Numbered from the stretch's first letter, positions 51,177 to 60,439 are shown. The stretch is DNA of 64,000 nucleotides from Pseudomonas sp. P8_229 (GCF_034008635.1 NZ_CP125378.1:2036001-2100000), one strand, 5' to 3'. The notes: generated by a model from the letters alone, not told the origin. Made by a program: numbers and translations.

Positions 51177-51629
51177 TTGGACAAATACGACCGCATGCTG
51201 CTCAGCGCTCTGCTGGAAAACGGCCGAGCGTCCTACGCCGACCTCGCGCGCAAAGTGAACCTGTCCGCTCCGGCCGTGGCCGAACGCGTGGCCAAGCTCG
51301 AGGCGTCGGGGGTGATCACCGGGTATCAGGCGAACATCGACCTGTCGAAAATCGGCTTGCCGATCCAGTGCATGATCGAGTTGCGCCTGCACCAGAACGG
51401 CAGTCAGAAGGTCTACGACGAACTGGCGAAAATCCCGCAACTCATCGAGTGTTTTCGAGTGACGGGCGATCCCTGCGTGATGATGAAGGGCGCGGTTGGT
51501 TCGATGACGGAGCTGGAGGAGTTGATCAATCGGGTGGCGAAGTTCGGCTTCAGCAAGACTTCGATTGTGCTATCGAGTGCGATCGAGAAGCGTGTGCCGC
51601 TCGGCCACATCGAAAACAACGGCAAGTAA
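51177..51629 (+). CDS. Lrp/AsnC-family transcriptional regulator
   Basis: The 150-residue protein has an AsnC-type HTH (YDRMLLSALLENGRASYADL, then LSAPAVAERVAKLEASGVI) followed by a RAM ligand-binding domain (ECFRVTGDPCVMMKGAV). The start is TTG at 51177 with AAGGAG 8 bases upstream, a strong case for a non-ATG start. It probably controls the divergent DMT exporter; the effector may be an amino acid. A REP doublet follows. Confidence 0.92.
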   Translation: MDKYDRMLLSALLENGRASYADLARKVNLSAPAVAERVAKLEASGVITGYQANIDLSKIGLPIQCMIELRLHQNGSQKVYDELAKIPQLIECFRVTGDPCVMMKGAVGSMTELEELINRVAKFGFSKTSIVLSSAIEKRVPLGHIENNGK

Positions 51630-51651
51630 TCAGGAACTCAGAAGATCCAAA

Positions 51652-51741
51652 TGTGGGAGCGGGCTTGCTCGCGAATGCGGTGTGTCAGACAACATTTTTG
51701 CCGAATGACACACCGCTTTCGCGAGCAAGCCCGCTCCCACA
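51652..51741. repeat. REP doublet (GTGGGAGCGGGCTTGCTC type)
   Basis: Inverted arms at 51652-51675 and 51718-51741. It is tail-to-tail between the Lrp and exonuclease genes. Confidence 0.92.
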
Positions 51742-51764
51742 GGGGATTTGTGTTGGGCCGGGGA

Positions 51765-52370
51765 TCAGCGATAGCGCTGCAGGTGTTCGCTGACTTTGGC
51801 CGCCGGGACTTTCTGCAGTTTGCACAACAGGTCGTGGTTCAGCTCACGCACCCCATGCTTGTGCCGCAGCTCTTGCGCCAGATGCGCCATCAGATTGGCC
51901 GCCATCTCCGCATCCGCCATCGCCCTGTGCGCCTGGCCGGTGTGCGGCAAACGCGCGAAGGTGGTGAGAGTACCGAGCTTGTGATTCGGCGCCGCCGGCA
52001 TCAGGCGGCGTGCCAGCAGCAGCGAACAGGCAAAATTCTGCAAACGTGTGCGTTTGATCCGCCCCAGTTCGAAGTCCCAGAACTTCTGGTCGAAAGAGGC
52101 GTTATGCGCGACCAACGGCGTGCAGCCAACGAATTCGTTGACCTCTTCCATCACCCGTTCGGCCGATGGTGCGGTGCGCAACATGGCGTTGCTGATGCCG
52201 GTCAGTTGTTCGATGAAGGCCGGGGCGCGGACGCCGGCGTTCATCAGGCTCTGGTAACGCTCGACGATGCGTCCGTTTTCCAGCATGACCACGGCGATTT
52301 CCGTGGCACGACAGCTGCTGCTCGGCGACAGGCCAGTGGTTTCAAAGTCGATGACTGCAATGCGTTCCAA
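51765..52370 (-). CDS. DnaQ-like 3'-5' exonuclease
   Basis: The 201-residue protein has DEDDh exonuclease motifs: Exo I IAVIDFETTGL, Exo II VAHNASFDQKFWDFEL, and Exo III HRAMADAEM with the catalytic His and Asp. It is like a stand-alone epsilon or exodeoxyribonuclease and could take part in DNA repair or RNA end trimming. The chosen start is a TTG at 52370 giving MERIAVIDFETTG, with GGAG 11 bases upstream. A TTG at 52391 would add 7 residues. The NYN gene ends 41 bases before, so the two may be co-transcribed. Confidence 0.85.
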   Translation of the reverse strand: MERIAVIDFETTGLSPSSSCRATEIAVVMLENGRIVERYQSLMNAGVRAPAFIEQLTGISNAMLRTAPSAERVMEEVNEFVGCTPLVAHNASFDQKFWDFELGRIKRTRLQNFACSLLLARRLMPAAPNHKLGTLTTFARLPHTGQAHRAMADAEMAANLMAHLAQELRHKHGVRELNHDLLCKLQKVPAAKVSEHLQRYR

Positions 52371-52411
52371 ACCGGGTTCAACTCCGTACAAATCAATTCT
52401 TCAGTAACAGC

Positions 52412-52891
52412 TCAATTCTTCAACAACAACACGCCTTCGATCGGCACGTAACGGCTGGCGGCGCGGATCAGCGAATTGGCGGTCAGGCCAGGCACACCAT
52501 AGGCCACTGCCTGTACGCCGTGTTTGCTGATGATGCGTTCGAGCAGCATGTCGAAGTCGCCGTCACCGGAGGCCAGGACGATTTCGTCGACGTGGTCGGC
52601 GGCGTCCATGATGTCGAGGGTGATGCCCACGTCCCAGTCACCCTTGGCCGAGCCGTCGCTGCGCTGGATGTAGGGCTTGAGCTTCACGGTGAAGCCGAGG
52701 TTGCGCAGGATCTGCTGGAACTGCTGCTGCTTGCTGTCACCACGGTCGATCGCATAGGCATAAGCCTCGACGATCTGCCCGTCCTTGCTGATGTCTGCCC
52801 ACAATGCGGCGTAGTTGAAGTGACAACCATAGGCCTGACGCACGGTGTAGTAGAGGTTCTGCACGTCGGCGAACACTGCGATTTTTTTCAC
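52412..52891 (-). CDS. NYN/LabA-like PIN-fold protein (DUF88)
   Basis: The 159-residue protein fits the NYN nuclease fold: N-terminal FADVQNLYYTV with a catalytic-type Asp, KGDWDVGITLDIMDAA, and the acidic SGDGDFDMLLERI. Such proteins are predicted metal-dependent RNases. The start is GTG at 52891 with AGGA 6 bases upstream; an upstream ATG at 52918 has no comparable site. It is followed closely by the DnaQ-like gene, so a shared role in nucleic acid processing is possible. Confidence 0.88.
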   Translation of the reverse strand: MKKIAVFADVQNLYYTVRQAYGCHFNYAALWADISKDGQIVEAYAYAIDRGDSKQQQFQQILRNLGFTVKLKPYIQRSDGSAKGDWDVGITLDIMDAADHVDEIVLASGDGDFDMLLERIISKHGVQAVAYGVPGLTANSLIRAASRYVPIEGVLLLKN

Positions 52892-53019
52892 CGGGATTCC
52901 TGTGAGCGCATAGCGCACGAAGCGGGATCAGGCGCCAGGCCCGAAAAAGGCGCTCAGTATGCCAGTCCTCAGGAAGGTGGCGCGAATAATCGACCCACCA
53001 CTCCGGACGGATGGTGGGT

Positions 53020-53049
53020 TGTGGTGAGGGGATTTATCCCCTCACCACA
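53020..53049. repeat. compact 30-bp REP palindrome (GGGGATTTATCCCC type)
   Basis: Perfect 13-base arms (53020-53032 and 53037-53049) flank TTTA. It is a single unit of the family at 16766 and 27362, without a distant partner. It lies between the DUF2076 stop and the NYN promoter. Confidence 0.85.
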
Positions 53050-53072
53050 GGTTGGTACGGGCGGCTGATCAG

Positions 53073-53828
53073 TCAGACGAAGGAGTCGTCGTCATCGAAG
53101 AACGACGAGTTGTCGTCGCTGTAGTCGGTGTCGGCAAGACCGCCCTGGTCGTTACCGAAGCTGTCGTTGCCAGCCATGCGCTGATCATTGCCCCAGTCGT
53201 TGTTGCTCTGGTCAGCCACTTGCGCCGGCTCTTCCTTGATCACCTCAACGATTTCTTCAGGCTGCTGGTTGTGATGGAACAGGCTGCTGATGCCTTGCGC
53301 CAACATCACACCACCGGCCACGCCAGCGGCAGTTTTCAGGGCGCCGCCAAGGAAGCTGCTGCCCGCTGCCGGGGCGGCTTGCTGTGCGTAATTTGGCGGT
53401 GGCGCGGCATAGTTCTGTTGTGGCGGTGGCGCAGCGTAGTTCTGCTGCGGTGCCGGCTCACGCCAGCCGCCGGTGGAGGCCGGAGCGCTCTGGGTCGGCG
53501 CCGGACGCGAACCGCCGCCGAAGATGCTCGACAGGAAACCACCGCCGCCACTCGGTGCCGGTGCCGCGCCCTGGGCCTTGGCCGCTTGCAGTTCAGCCTG
53601 CAATTGCTGGATTTGCTGGGTCAGCTGCTTGTTCTGTTCGTCGAGGCTCTTGATGGCCGCCTCTTGCACCAGAATCGCCTGGGTCATGAAATAACCTGCC
53701 GCCGGCTGGCGGGTCAGGTGTTCCTTGATCCGCGCCTCGGCCTGGGCGTCACGCGGGGCTGCCTCCGTTTCGGCCTGTTGCAGCCGGGAAAACAGTCCAT
53801 CGATCAGGGTTTGCTCTTCGCTGTTCAT
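53073..53828 (-). CDS. DUF2076-family protein
   Basis: The 251-residue protein has an N-terminal DUF2076 helical part (MNSEEQTLIDGLFSRLQQAE) with a coiled coil (EQNKQLTQQIQQLQAELQAA). A Pro/Gln/Ala-rich middle with tandem QQNYAAPPP repeats follows, then a Gly/Ala hydrophobic helix (LGGALKTAAGVAGGVMLAQ) and an acidic tail ending DDDDSFV. DUF2076 proteins are described as periplasmic ligand-binding or envelope-linked, but there is no signal peptide here and the role is unknown. No gene follows it in the same direction; the YciC-like gene is divergent. Confidence 0.82.
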   Translation of the reverse strand: MNSEEQTLIDGLFSRLQQAETEAAPRDAQAEARIKEHLTRQPAAGYFMTQAILVQEAAIKSLDEQNKQLTQQIQQLQAELQAAKAQGAAPAPSGGGGFLSSIFGGGSRPAPTQSAPASTGGWREPAPQQNYAAPPPQQNYAAPPPNYAQQAAPAAGSSFLGGALKTAAGVAGGVMLAQGISSLFHHNQQPEEIVEVIKEEPAQVADQSNNDWGNDQRMAGNDSFGNDQGGLADTDYSDDNSSFFDDDDSFV

Positions 53829-54006
53829 GGCGACCTCGTAGATTGCCGGGGATAACGTTGCCCGTGTCCACTGTGGACAAGGCGCACCTCTGTAATGGAG
53901 GCAGTGACAGGATGTTTCAACGACCTTTACCGAATGTTTACGTTTGTGTCGGCCCGCGCATCATCGGTTAAAGTGAGCCACTGTTTTCGACCTGCGATAC
54001 CGACTG

Positions 54007-54681
54007 ATGAATGCCTTCGATGTACTGCGTGACTCTCTGTATTTTTTCAAACGCCATCTGGCCAGCATCGTGCAGTTGTGCCTGCCACTGGTGATCTTCG
54101 AAGCGGCGCTGCAGCAAGTGGTGGATCATGTCACCGACCCGGACAGTTTCTCCGCCGCCAGCGTGGTGGTCGGTCTGCTGGTGTATCCGCTGTACACCGC
54201 CGCGCTGATCCTGTTCCTCGATGCCCGCACCCGTGGCGAAGCCCCGCGCACCCTCGACCTGCTGGCGATGTCCGCCCGGCTGTGGCCGCGCTTCGCCCTG
54301 CTCACGGCGCTCAACACCTTGCTGATTCTGCTCGGGCTGTCGCTGTATTTCCTGCCAGGCCTGATGCTGATGGTGATGCTGGCGTTCGCCGAATATCTGC
54401 TGGTGCTGCGCGGCATGGGGCCGTTGCAGGCGATGAAGGAAAGCCTGCGCCTGACCCGAGGGCATTTCTGGCGGATCCTGCTGTGCATTCTCTGCGTGAT
54501 GGGACCATTGTGGCTGCTCAAGGGCGCGACCCTGGCGGTGTACCCCGACCCGCAGAATCCGCTGATCGCGGTACTGATCGACAGTGCGCACAGCTTCCTG
54601 CAACTGTTCACCAGCGTAGTGCTGTTCCGTCTGTTCATGCTGATCAGCGAATTGCCTGACAAACGTAACGGAGCGGTCTGA
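54007..54681 (+). CDS. YciC-like membrane protein (UPF0259)
   Basis: The 224-residue protein has about five to six TM helices, with LVYPLYTAALILFLDAR, LLTALNTLLILLGLSLYFLP and LQLFTSVVLFRLFML. Its N-terminus (MNAFDVLRDSLYFFKRHL) and LRGMGPLQAMKESLRLTRGHFW match the YciC group. Function is unknown; the family is thought to act in envelope stability. The endonuclease-like gene follows 74 bases on, in the same direction. Confidence 0.85.
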   Translation: MNAFDVLRDSLYFFKRHLASIVQLCLPLVIFEAALQQVVDHVTDPDSFSAASVVVGLLVYPLYTAALILFLDARTRGEAPRTLDLLAMSARLWPRFALLTALNTLLILLGLSLYFLPGLMLMVMLAFAEYLLVLRGMGPLQAMKESLRLTRGHFWRILLCILCVMGPLWLLKGATLAVYPDPQNPLIAVLIDSAHSFLQLFTSVVLFRLFMLISELPDKRNGAV

Positions 54682-54755
54682 CTTCAGGGGCCTTGGGCCA
54701 AGCGTCTGCGGTCGGGTATGCTCGGGGTCACTTTTGTAACGCGATAAGCCGAGCC

Positions 54756-55835
54756 ATGCCCCGTCTGCTGCGCTACACCCTGTTGCCGTTTTTGCTCGCC
54801 ATCGTCCTGATCGGCGGGCTGATCCACAGCCTGACCTGGCGCCCCGATGCCCGGGAAACCCTGCCGGTCACCTGCACCGGTACCCCGCCGAACCTGGTGC
54901 CCGGGCAGGCGTTGAAAGTCATGACCTGGAACGTGCAATACCTCGCCGGCAAGCGCTACGTGTTCTGGAACGACCAGGCCCAGGGCAACGATGAAGCGCC
55001 AACCCCGGAAGACATGGCCTTCAGCCTCGACGAAGTGGCGCGGGTGATCCGCGATGAGCAGCCCGACGTAGTCCTGCTGCAAGAGCTGGACGACGGCGCC
55101 AAGGCCAGTGATTACCAGAATCAGCTCAAGCTGCTGCAGGAACGGGTCACCGACCTCTACCCGTGCAGCGCCCACGCCTTCGACTGGAAGGCGGATTTCG
55201 TCCCCGAACCACACATTTTCGGCAGCGTTGGCCGACAACTGGCAACCCTGAGCCGCTACCGCATCGAACACGCCGAACGCCTGCAATTGCCGGCGCCCCC
55301 GGCGAACATCATCAGCCGCCAGTTCCAACCCAAGGACGCCCTGCTCGCCACCAAGCTGCCGCTGAGCGACGGCGGGCAACTGACGGTGTTCAACACGCAT
55401 CTGGATCGCGCCAGCCAACCCGACGACACCTTGCAGGCGCAAGTGACGGCGGTGGCCAAGGTGCTCGACAAGTACGAAAGCCAGGGCCTGCCGTGGCTGA
55501 TCGGCGGTGACTTCAGCCTGTTGCCGCTGGGCCAGTATCAACGCCTGCCTGCTGATCAGCGCACGCCCTACTCGATCGACAGCGCACTGCACCTGTTGTG
55601 GGACAAGTACCCGATGATCCCGACCAACAACGAAGCCAGCGGCATCGACCGCGCCCACTGGCTGACGCACTACCCCAACGACCCCGGCCTCAATGGCCCG
55701 GATCGCACGGTCGACTATCTGTTCTACAGCCCGAAAATCAAACGGGTCGAGGCCAGGGTGCGGCAGGACGATACCTTGCGCATTTCCGATCACTTGCCGG
55801 TGATTGCGCGCTTCCTGCTCCCCGCCACCCCGTAG
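54756..55835 (+). CDS. endonuclease/exonuclease/phosphatase-family protein
   Basis: The 359-residue protein has an N-terminal membrane anchor or signal (LLPFLLAIVLIGGLIHSL). The EEP catalytic fold follows: KVMTWNVQYL, VVLLQELDDG (metal-binding Glu), VFNTHLDRAS, WLIGGDFSLLP, and the terminal TVDYLFYS and ISDHLPVIARF. Substrate may be a phosphodiester or phospholipid. The start at 54756 has a weak ribosome site; no better ATG was found. Confidence 0.87.
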   Translation: MPRLLRYTLLPFLLAIVLIGGLIHSLTWRPDARETLPVTCTGTPPNLVPGQALKVMTWNVQYLAGKRYVFWNDQAQGNDEAPTPEDMAFSLDEVARVIRDEQPDVVLLQELDDGAKASDYQNQLKLLQERVTDLYPCSAHAFDWKADFVPEPHIFGSVGRQLATLSRYRIEHAERLQLPAPPANIISRQFQPKDALLATKLPLSDGGQLTVFNTHLDRASQPDDTLQAQVTAVAKVLDKYESQGLPWLIGGDFSLLPLGQYQRLPADQRTPYSIDSALHLLWDKYPMIPTNNEASGIDRAHWLTHYPNDPGLNGPDRTVDYLFYSPKIKRVEARVRQDDTLRISDHLPVIARFLLPATP

Positions 55836-55856
55836 CCAGCGAACACAATACCCCCC

Positions 55857-55946
55857 TGTGGGAGCGGGCTTGCTCGCGAAAGCGGTGTGTCTTCAAAGTT
55901 GATGACGGCTGACACTACGCCATCGCGAACAGGCGAAGGCCTACAA
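55857..55946. repeat. REP doublet with one eroded arm
   Basis: The left arm is an intact TGTGGGAGCGGGCTTGCTCG unit. The right arm (55922-55946, CATCGCGAACAGGCGAAGGC) is a strongly changed copy of the GTAGGAG-type arm. So the pair is either a fused hybrid or a decaying element. Tail-to-tail position. Confidence 0.75.
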
Positions 55947-55961
55947 AAGAGCGTGCTCGAC

Positions 55962-56798
55962 TTAGTGGACTTCTTCGAGGTCATCGTGCAGCAGCCCGAA
56001 GATCTCCCGTTTCATGTCGATGAACGAGCGCTCCATGACCATGTCCAGTGAGCGCGGGCGTTCGATCGGCACGTCGAGGATCTGCTTGATCCGCCCCGGT
56101 TTGGCGCCCATCACGTAGACCCGGTCCCCGAGCAGAATCGCTTCGTCAATGTCATGAGTCACGAACAGCACGGTCTTCTTGCTGTTACCCCAGACCCGCA
56201 GCAACAACTGCTGCATCTGCAAGCGGGTCTGGCTGTCCAGTGCGCCAAACGGTTCGTCCATCAACAGGATCTGCGGATCATTGGCCAGCGCCCGGGCAAT
56301 CGCCACGCGCTGCATCATGCCGCCCGAGAGCTGCTTGGCGTAGCTGTCGGCAAACCCGGCCAGGCCCACTTCGTTGACGTAATAGTCGACGATTTCCTTG
56401 CGCCGCGCCGCCGGCATGCCGCGTCGTTTGAGGCCGAATTCGACGTTCTGCCGTACCGTCAGCCACGGAAACAGCGTGTAGCTCTGGAACACCATCCCCC
56501 GATCGGCACCGGGGCCCTGCACTTGCTGACCGCCGACGTAGATCTCGCCGGACGTCGGCTCGGCCAGGCCAGCGGTCAGGTACAACAGGCTCGATTTGCC
56601 GCAACCCGACGGCCCCACCAGCACCGCGAACTGCTGGTCCGGCACTTCGAACGACACCTGCTCCAGCGCAGTGAACGTGCCGCCATCGGGCTTCTTGTAG
56701 CGCAGGCTGACCTTGTCCACTTGCAGGCGCGCAGCGGCTTGCGGCGCGGCGGCTCGCGGTTCGATGAAACGATGATTGGCAGCGGTTACTGAGCCCAT
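55962..56798 (-). CDS. ABC transporter ATP-binding protein (NitT/TauT family)
   Basis: The 278-residue ATPase has Walker A GPSGCGKSS, Q-loop VFQSYTLFPWLTV, signature LSGGMMQRVAIARAL, Walker B LLMDEPFGALD and switch His in VTHDIDEA. Subfamily features match TauB/SsuB/NrtD. It is the last gene of the operon SBP-permease-ATPase. Its first 13 bases overlap the end of the permease gene. A REP element follows. Confidence 0.92.
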   Translation of the reverse strand: MGSVTAANHRFIEPRAAAPQAAARLQVDKVSLRYKKPDGGTFTALEQVSFEVPDQQFAVLVGPSGCGKSSLLYLTAGLAEPTSGEIYVGGQQVQGPGADRGMVFQSYTLFPWLTVRQNVEFGLKRRGMPAARRKEIVDYYVNEVGLAGFADSYAKQLSGGMMQRVAIARALANDPQILLMDEPFGALDSQTRLQMQQLLLRVWGNSKKTVLFVTHDIDEAILLGDRVYVMGAKPGRIKQILDVPIERPRSLDMVMERSFIDMKREIFGLLHDDLEEVH

Positions 56799-57589
56799 GC
56801 GGCAACCCTCAAGCGAAGAAAACGGAACAGTTGATCGGTGACCAGACCGAGCAGGCCGATGATCGCGATGGCGAGGAAAATCACGTCGACCTGAAAGCCG
56901 CGCATGGCTTTGAGGCTCAGGTAACCGAGGCCACTGGAGGCCGCGACCAGCTCGGCCACCACCAGATACGTCCAGGCCCAGCCCATGGTCACGCGCAGGG
57001 TGTCGAGCACACCGGGCACCGAGGCCGGGGCGATCACATGCAGCACTGCGTCGCGACGGTTGGAACCGAGGGTGTAAGAGGCGTTGATCAGATCCTTGGA
57101 AATCCCTTTGGACACGTCAGCGATCATCACCAGTTGCTGGAAGAACACGCCGAAGATAATCACCGACACACGCTGCTCCAGACCGATACCAATCCACAGG
57201 ATGAACAGCGGCACGAACGAGGTCACCGGCAGGTAGCGAATGAAGTTGACCAGCGGTTCGAGGAACGCCTGGACGATGCGGAAGCTGCCCATCAACAACC
57301 CCAGCGGCACCGCCACCAGCGACGAGACAATGAAGCCGACCATCACCACTTCGACGCTGGCCCACACATGGGTGCCGAGGGTGCCGTCGCGGCTCAGGCG
57401 TACGGCCGCCTCGAGCACCGCGCCGGGGGTTGGCAGAAACATCCCCGGCACGATGCCGCCGTAGGACAACCCGGCCCACAGGCCGACCAGCAACACCCAC
57501 GCCAGGCCGCTGGCGCTCCACACCACTGGCACCGGTAATCCGGTCTTGGGCGTGAGGCAGCGGCTCAGCCATGATTTGCGCTTGAACAT
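56786..57589 (-). CDS. ABC transporter permease (NitT/TauT family)
   Basis: The 267-residue permease has six TM helices and the EAA loop SYTLGSNRRDAVLHVIAPASVPG, typical of TauC/SsuC permeases. The N-terminal cytosolic segment is basic (MFKRKSWLSRCLTPK). It overlaps the ATPase gene by 13 bases and lies 9 bases after the binding-protein gene, so the three are one operon. Substrate is unknown. Confidence 0.92.
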   Translation of the reverse strand: MFKRKSWLSRCLTPKTGLPVPVVWSASGLAWVLLVGLWAGLSYGGIVPGMFLPTPGAVLEAAVRLSRDGTLGTHVWASVEVVMVGFIVSSLVAVPLGLLMGSFRIVQAFLEPLVNFIRYLPVTSFVPLFILWIGIGLEQRVSVIIFGVFFQQLVMIADVSKGISKDLINASYTLGSNRRDAVLHVIAPASVPGVLDTLRVTMGWAWTYLVVAELVAASSGLGYLSLKAMRGFQVDVIFLAIAIIGLLGLVTDQLFRFLRLRVAAWAQ

Positions 57590-57598
57590 GCAGACCTC

Positions 57599-58585
57599 CT
57601 AGAGCGGGCTGACGAAACGGTTGTCGACCAGATCGTCATGGCTGACGTTGTAGGGCTTGCCCTGCAGTTCGCTGGCGGTTTCGTTGGCGAGTTTGATCAA
57701 CGCCGCGCTGTCACCCGGCTTGCCCGGCGAGCCGAGAAGCTTTTCGCTCATCGCCTGATCGTAGAAACGCACGCCCTTGGCGGCAGCGGCCAGTTCCTTC
57801 GGATCGGAGAGATAGCCGCCAACGCCTTTGGCCATGATCGCGTAAGCCTCGTCCGGGTGTTCTTGGGTGTACTTGACCGCCTTGTACAAACCGCTGACCA
57901 ACGCCTTGACGTCCTGCGGCTGTTTTTCGATGACGGTGCAATTGAGCGCCACCACATCGACGATCACCCCCGGGGTACTGCTGCTGTCGATCAGCACCTT
58001 GCCCTGCTGCTTGTCGCGTACCATCGACAGGTGCGGTTCCCAGGTCACGGCGGCCGGCACGCGACCGGCGATGAACGCGGTGGCGGCATCGTCGGCGGTC
58101 ATGTTCTGCACGGTAATGTCGCTCATTTTCATGCCGTTCTTTTTCAGCAGGTACGACAGCCAGAACTGCGACGTCGAGCCTTCGTTGACCGCCACGGCCT
58201 GGCCCTTGAGTTCCTGCAACGACTTCACGTTCTTGCCGACCAGCACGCCGTCGCCACCATGGCTGTCATCCAGCGCCGCAACTGCCTTGAAGCAGAACTG
58301 CGGACGGTATTTGAGCACCTCGTCGATAGTCGACGCCGAGCCTGACAGTTGGCCGGACGCCTGCGCGGCCATGTACATCGAAGCTTCTTCGACCACCGGC
58401 AGTTCAACGGTCAGGCCGTTTTCCTTGAAGTAGCCCAGGTCCTGAGCCAGGTAGAGGGTGCCGTAGCCAACCCAGGTGGTATGGCCGATGGACAGGGTGC
58501 CGGCCTGGGCGCTGGTCGCGACCGTGGCTGCAAGGGCGGTGATCGCCAGAGGGTGGGTGAGACGAATACACAAGGACTTGATCAT
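57599..58585 (-). CDS. ABC transporter substrate-binding protein (NitT/TauT family)
   Basis: The 328-residue protein has a signal peptide (MIKSLCIRLTHPLAITALAA through SAQA) and an SsuA/NMT1-type fold: LSIGHTTWVGYGTLYLAQDL and YFKENGLTVELPVVEE, VAVNEGSTSQFWLSYLL, AFIAGRVPAAVTWEP. The ligand could be a sulfonate, an amine or a pyrimidine precursor; nothing decides. GGGAG precedes ATG 58585. The promoter lies in the 363-base gap up to 58948, which also holds a hybrid REP pair at 58858. Confidence 0.9.
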   Translation of the reverse strand: MIKSLCIRLTHPLAITALAATVATSAQAGTLSIGHTTWVGYGTLYLAQDLGYFKENGLTVELPVVEEASMYMAAQASGQLSGSASTIDEVLKYRPQFCFKAVAALDDSHGGDGVLVGKNVKSLQELKGQAVAVNEGSTSQFWLSYLLKKNGMKMSDITVQNMTADDAATAFIAGRVPAAVTWEPHLSMVRDKQQGKVLIDSSSTPGVIVDVVALNCTVIEKQPQDVKALVSGLYKAVKYTQEHPDEAYAIMAKGVGGYLSDPKELAAAAKGVRFYDQAMSEKLLGSPGKPGDSAALIKLANETASELQGKPYNVSHDDLVDNRFVSPL

Positions 58586-58857
58586 GGAGCACTCCCGACG
58601 CTGTTGATTTAGTTTTGTCATGGGCAGTACGGCCGGCACCAATGATGTGAATCCACGCTGCGGTCTCTGCTGGACTCTGGCGTGAAACACCGGGCTGGCG
58701 AGATCGATGGTGGCCCATGTGCGGGCCGAGGAAAATCAGGAAATTGTTGGCAGCAAATGATGAAAAAACTGGGTAGCGCGCACTGCTGAAGGGCAGGGTT
58801 GGCGGGGATGCTCAAAGGGGGGGCAGATCAGGGATTTTCTGTGACTGACCCACCGCA

Positions 58858-58932
58858 TTCGCGAGCAAGCCCGCTCCCACAGTGGTTCTGTGTTGATCAC
58901 AAATCCAATGTGGGAGCGAGCCTGCTCGCGAA
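58858..58932. repeat. REP doublet with non-identical arms
   Basis: The left arm is GGGCTTGCTC type; the right arm is GAGCCTGCTC type. The loop is about 30 bases. It lies between the binding-protein promoter region and the aldehyde dehydrogenase stop. Confidence 0.85.
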
Positions 58933-58948
58933 AAGGGGTGACGCGGTA

Positions 58949-60439
58949 TCAGCGCAACTGAAACCAGGTGGTTTTCAGCTGGGTGTATTTGTCGAACGAG
59001 TGCAGCGACAGATCGCGGCCAAAGCCCGATTGCTTGCCGCCGCCGAACGGCACGGTCACGTCCAGCGCATCGACGGTATTCACCGACACCGTGCCCGCCC
59101 GCAGCCGTCGCGCCACACGGTGCGCGCGATGCAGATCATCAGTCCACAGCGACGCCGCCAGCCCGTAGACACTGTCATTGGCCAGACGCACCGCTTGGTC
59201 TTCATCGTCGAACGGCACCACCGCCAGTACTGGCCCGAATACCTCTTCGCGAAACAACGGCATGTCGGCGCGGACGCCAGTAAAAATCGTCGGTTCGATG
59301 AAGTTGTCCGAGCCATTGAAGCGCCGCTGCTGGCCGCCACACACAAGGGTCGCACCCGACTGCTCGGCGCTGCGAATGGCACGCATGATGCTCGCCGTCT
59401 GCCGGTGATCGACGATCGCCCCGGCACGGCTTTGCGGATCGAGCGGATCACCCGGCAGCCAGCGCTCGGCCTGAGATTTCAGGCGTTCGACAAACGCGTC
59501 GTGAATCGAACGCTTTACCAGCAACCGCGAGTTGGCCGAACACACTTCGCCCTGATTGAAGAAGATCCCGAACGCGGCTTTTTCCGCCGCCAGATCCAGA
59601 TCGCGGCAATCGGCAAACACCAGGTTGGCACTCTTGCCGCCGCACTCCAGCCACACTTGTTTGAGGTTGGATTGCGCCGAGTACTGCATGAAATATTTGC
59701 CGACCTGCGTCGAGCCGGTGAACACCAGGCAATCGACGTCCGGGTGCAGGCCCAAGGCTTTGCCGGCCTGTTCACCAAGCCCCGGCAATACGTTGAGTAC
59801 GCCCGCCGGCAACCCCGCTTCCAGCGCCAGCTCGGCCAGACGCAACGCCGAAAACGGTGATTGCTCGGCCGGTTTGAGGATCACCGAATTACCCGCCGCC
59901 AGCGCCGGCGCGAGCTTCCACGCGGCCATGTCCAACGGGAAATTCCACGGCACCACCGCCGCCACCACGCCCAGCGCTTCGCGGGTGATGGTCGCCAGCA
60001 CATTGGCGGCGCCGGGGGCGATCTGGTCGTAGAGTTTGTCGATGCTTTCGGCGTACCAGCGAAACACCCCGGCGGCACCCGGCACATCAATGCTGTAAGC
60101 GTCCATCACCGGTTTGCCCATGTTCAGCGAATCGAGCAGAGCCAATTCTTCACGATGCTCCATCAGCAGATCAGCCAGGCGCAGCAGCACTTGCTTGCGC
60201 TCGGCGGGCGGACGTTGCGCCCAGGTGCCGGTCTCGAACACCTGTCGCGCGTTACGCACCGCCGCGTCGACATCCTCCTCGCCACAGGCGGCGACATTGG
60301 CCAGTAACTGGCCAGTGGCGGGATTGATCGCGGCGAAGGTCTGCCCCGATTGCGCGGCGCAGTGTTGACCGTTGATCACGGCTTGATCGGGAAACTTCAA
60401 TGCAACGGCCTGGCGCTGCCATTCTACAAGCTCGAACAC
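58949..60439 (-). CDS. NAD(P)-dependent aldehyde dehydrogenase (PuuC/AldH-like)
   Basis: The 496-residue ALDH has the PWNFPLDMAAWKLAPALAAG motif, cofactor loop FTGSTQVGKY, general-base Glu in LECGGKSAN and catalytic Cys in FNQGEVCSANSRL. The pattern fits gamma-glutamyl-gamma-aminobutyraldehyde or betaine-like aldehyde dehydrogenases. The start is GTG at 60439 with AAGGAG 9 bases upstream; an in-frame ATG further up (60526) has no ribosome site. The gene is divergent from a LysR regulator. Confidence 0.9.
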   Translation of the reverse strand: MFELVEWQRQAVALKFPDQAVINGQHCAAQSGQTFAAINPATGQLLANVAACGEEDVDAAVRNARQVFETGTWAQRPPAERKQVLLRLADLLMEHREELALLDSLNMGKPVMDAYSIDVPGAAGVFRWYAESIDKLYDQIAPGAANVLATITREALGVVAAVVPWNFPLDMAAWKLAPALAAGNSVILKPAEQSPFSALRLAELALEAGLPAGVLNVLPGLGEQAGKALGLHPDVDCLVFTGSTQVGKYFMQYSAQSNLKQVWLECGGKSANLVFADCRDLDLAAEKAAFGIFFNQGEVCSANSRLLVKRSIHDAFVERLKSQAERWLPGDPLDPQSRAGAIVDHRQTASIMRAIRSAEQSGATLVCGGQQRRFNGSDNFIEPTIFTGVRADMPLFREEVFGPVLAVVPFDDEDQAVRLANDSVYGLAASLWTDDLHRAHRVARRLRAGTVSVNTVDALDVTVPFGGGKQSGFGRDLSLHSFDKYTQLKTTWFQLR

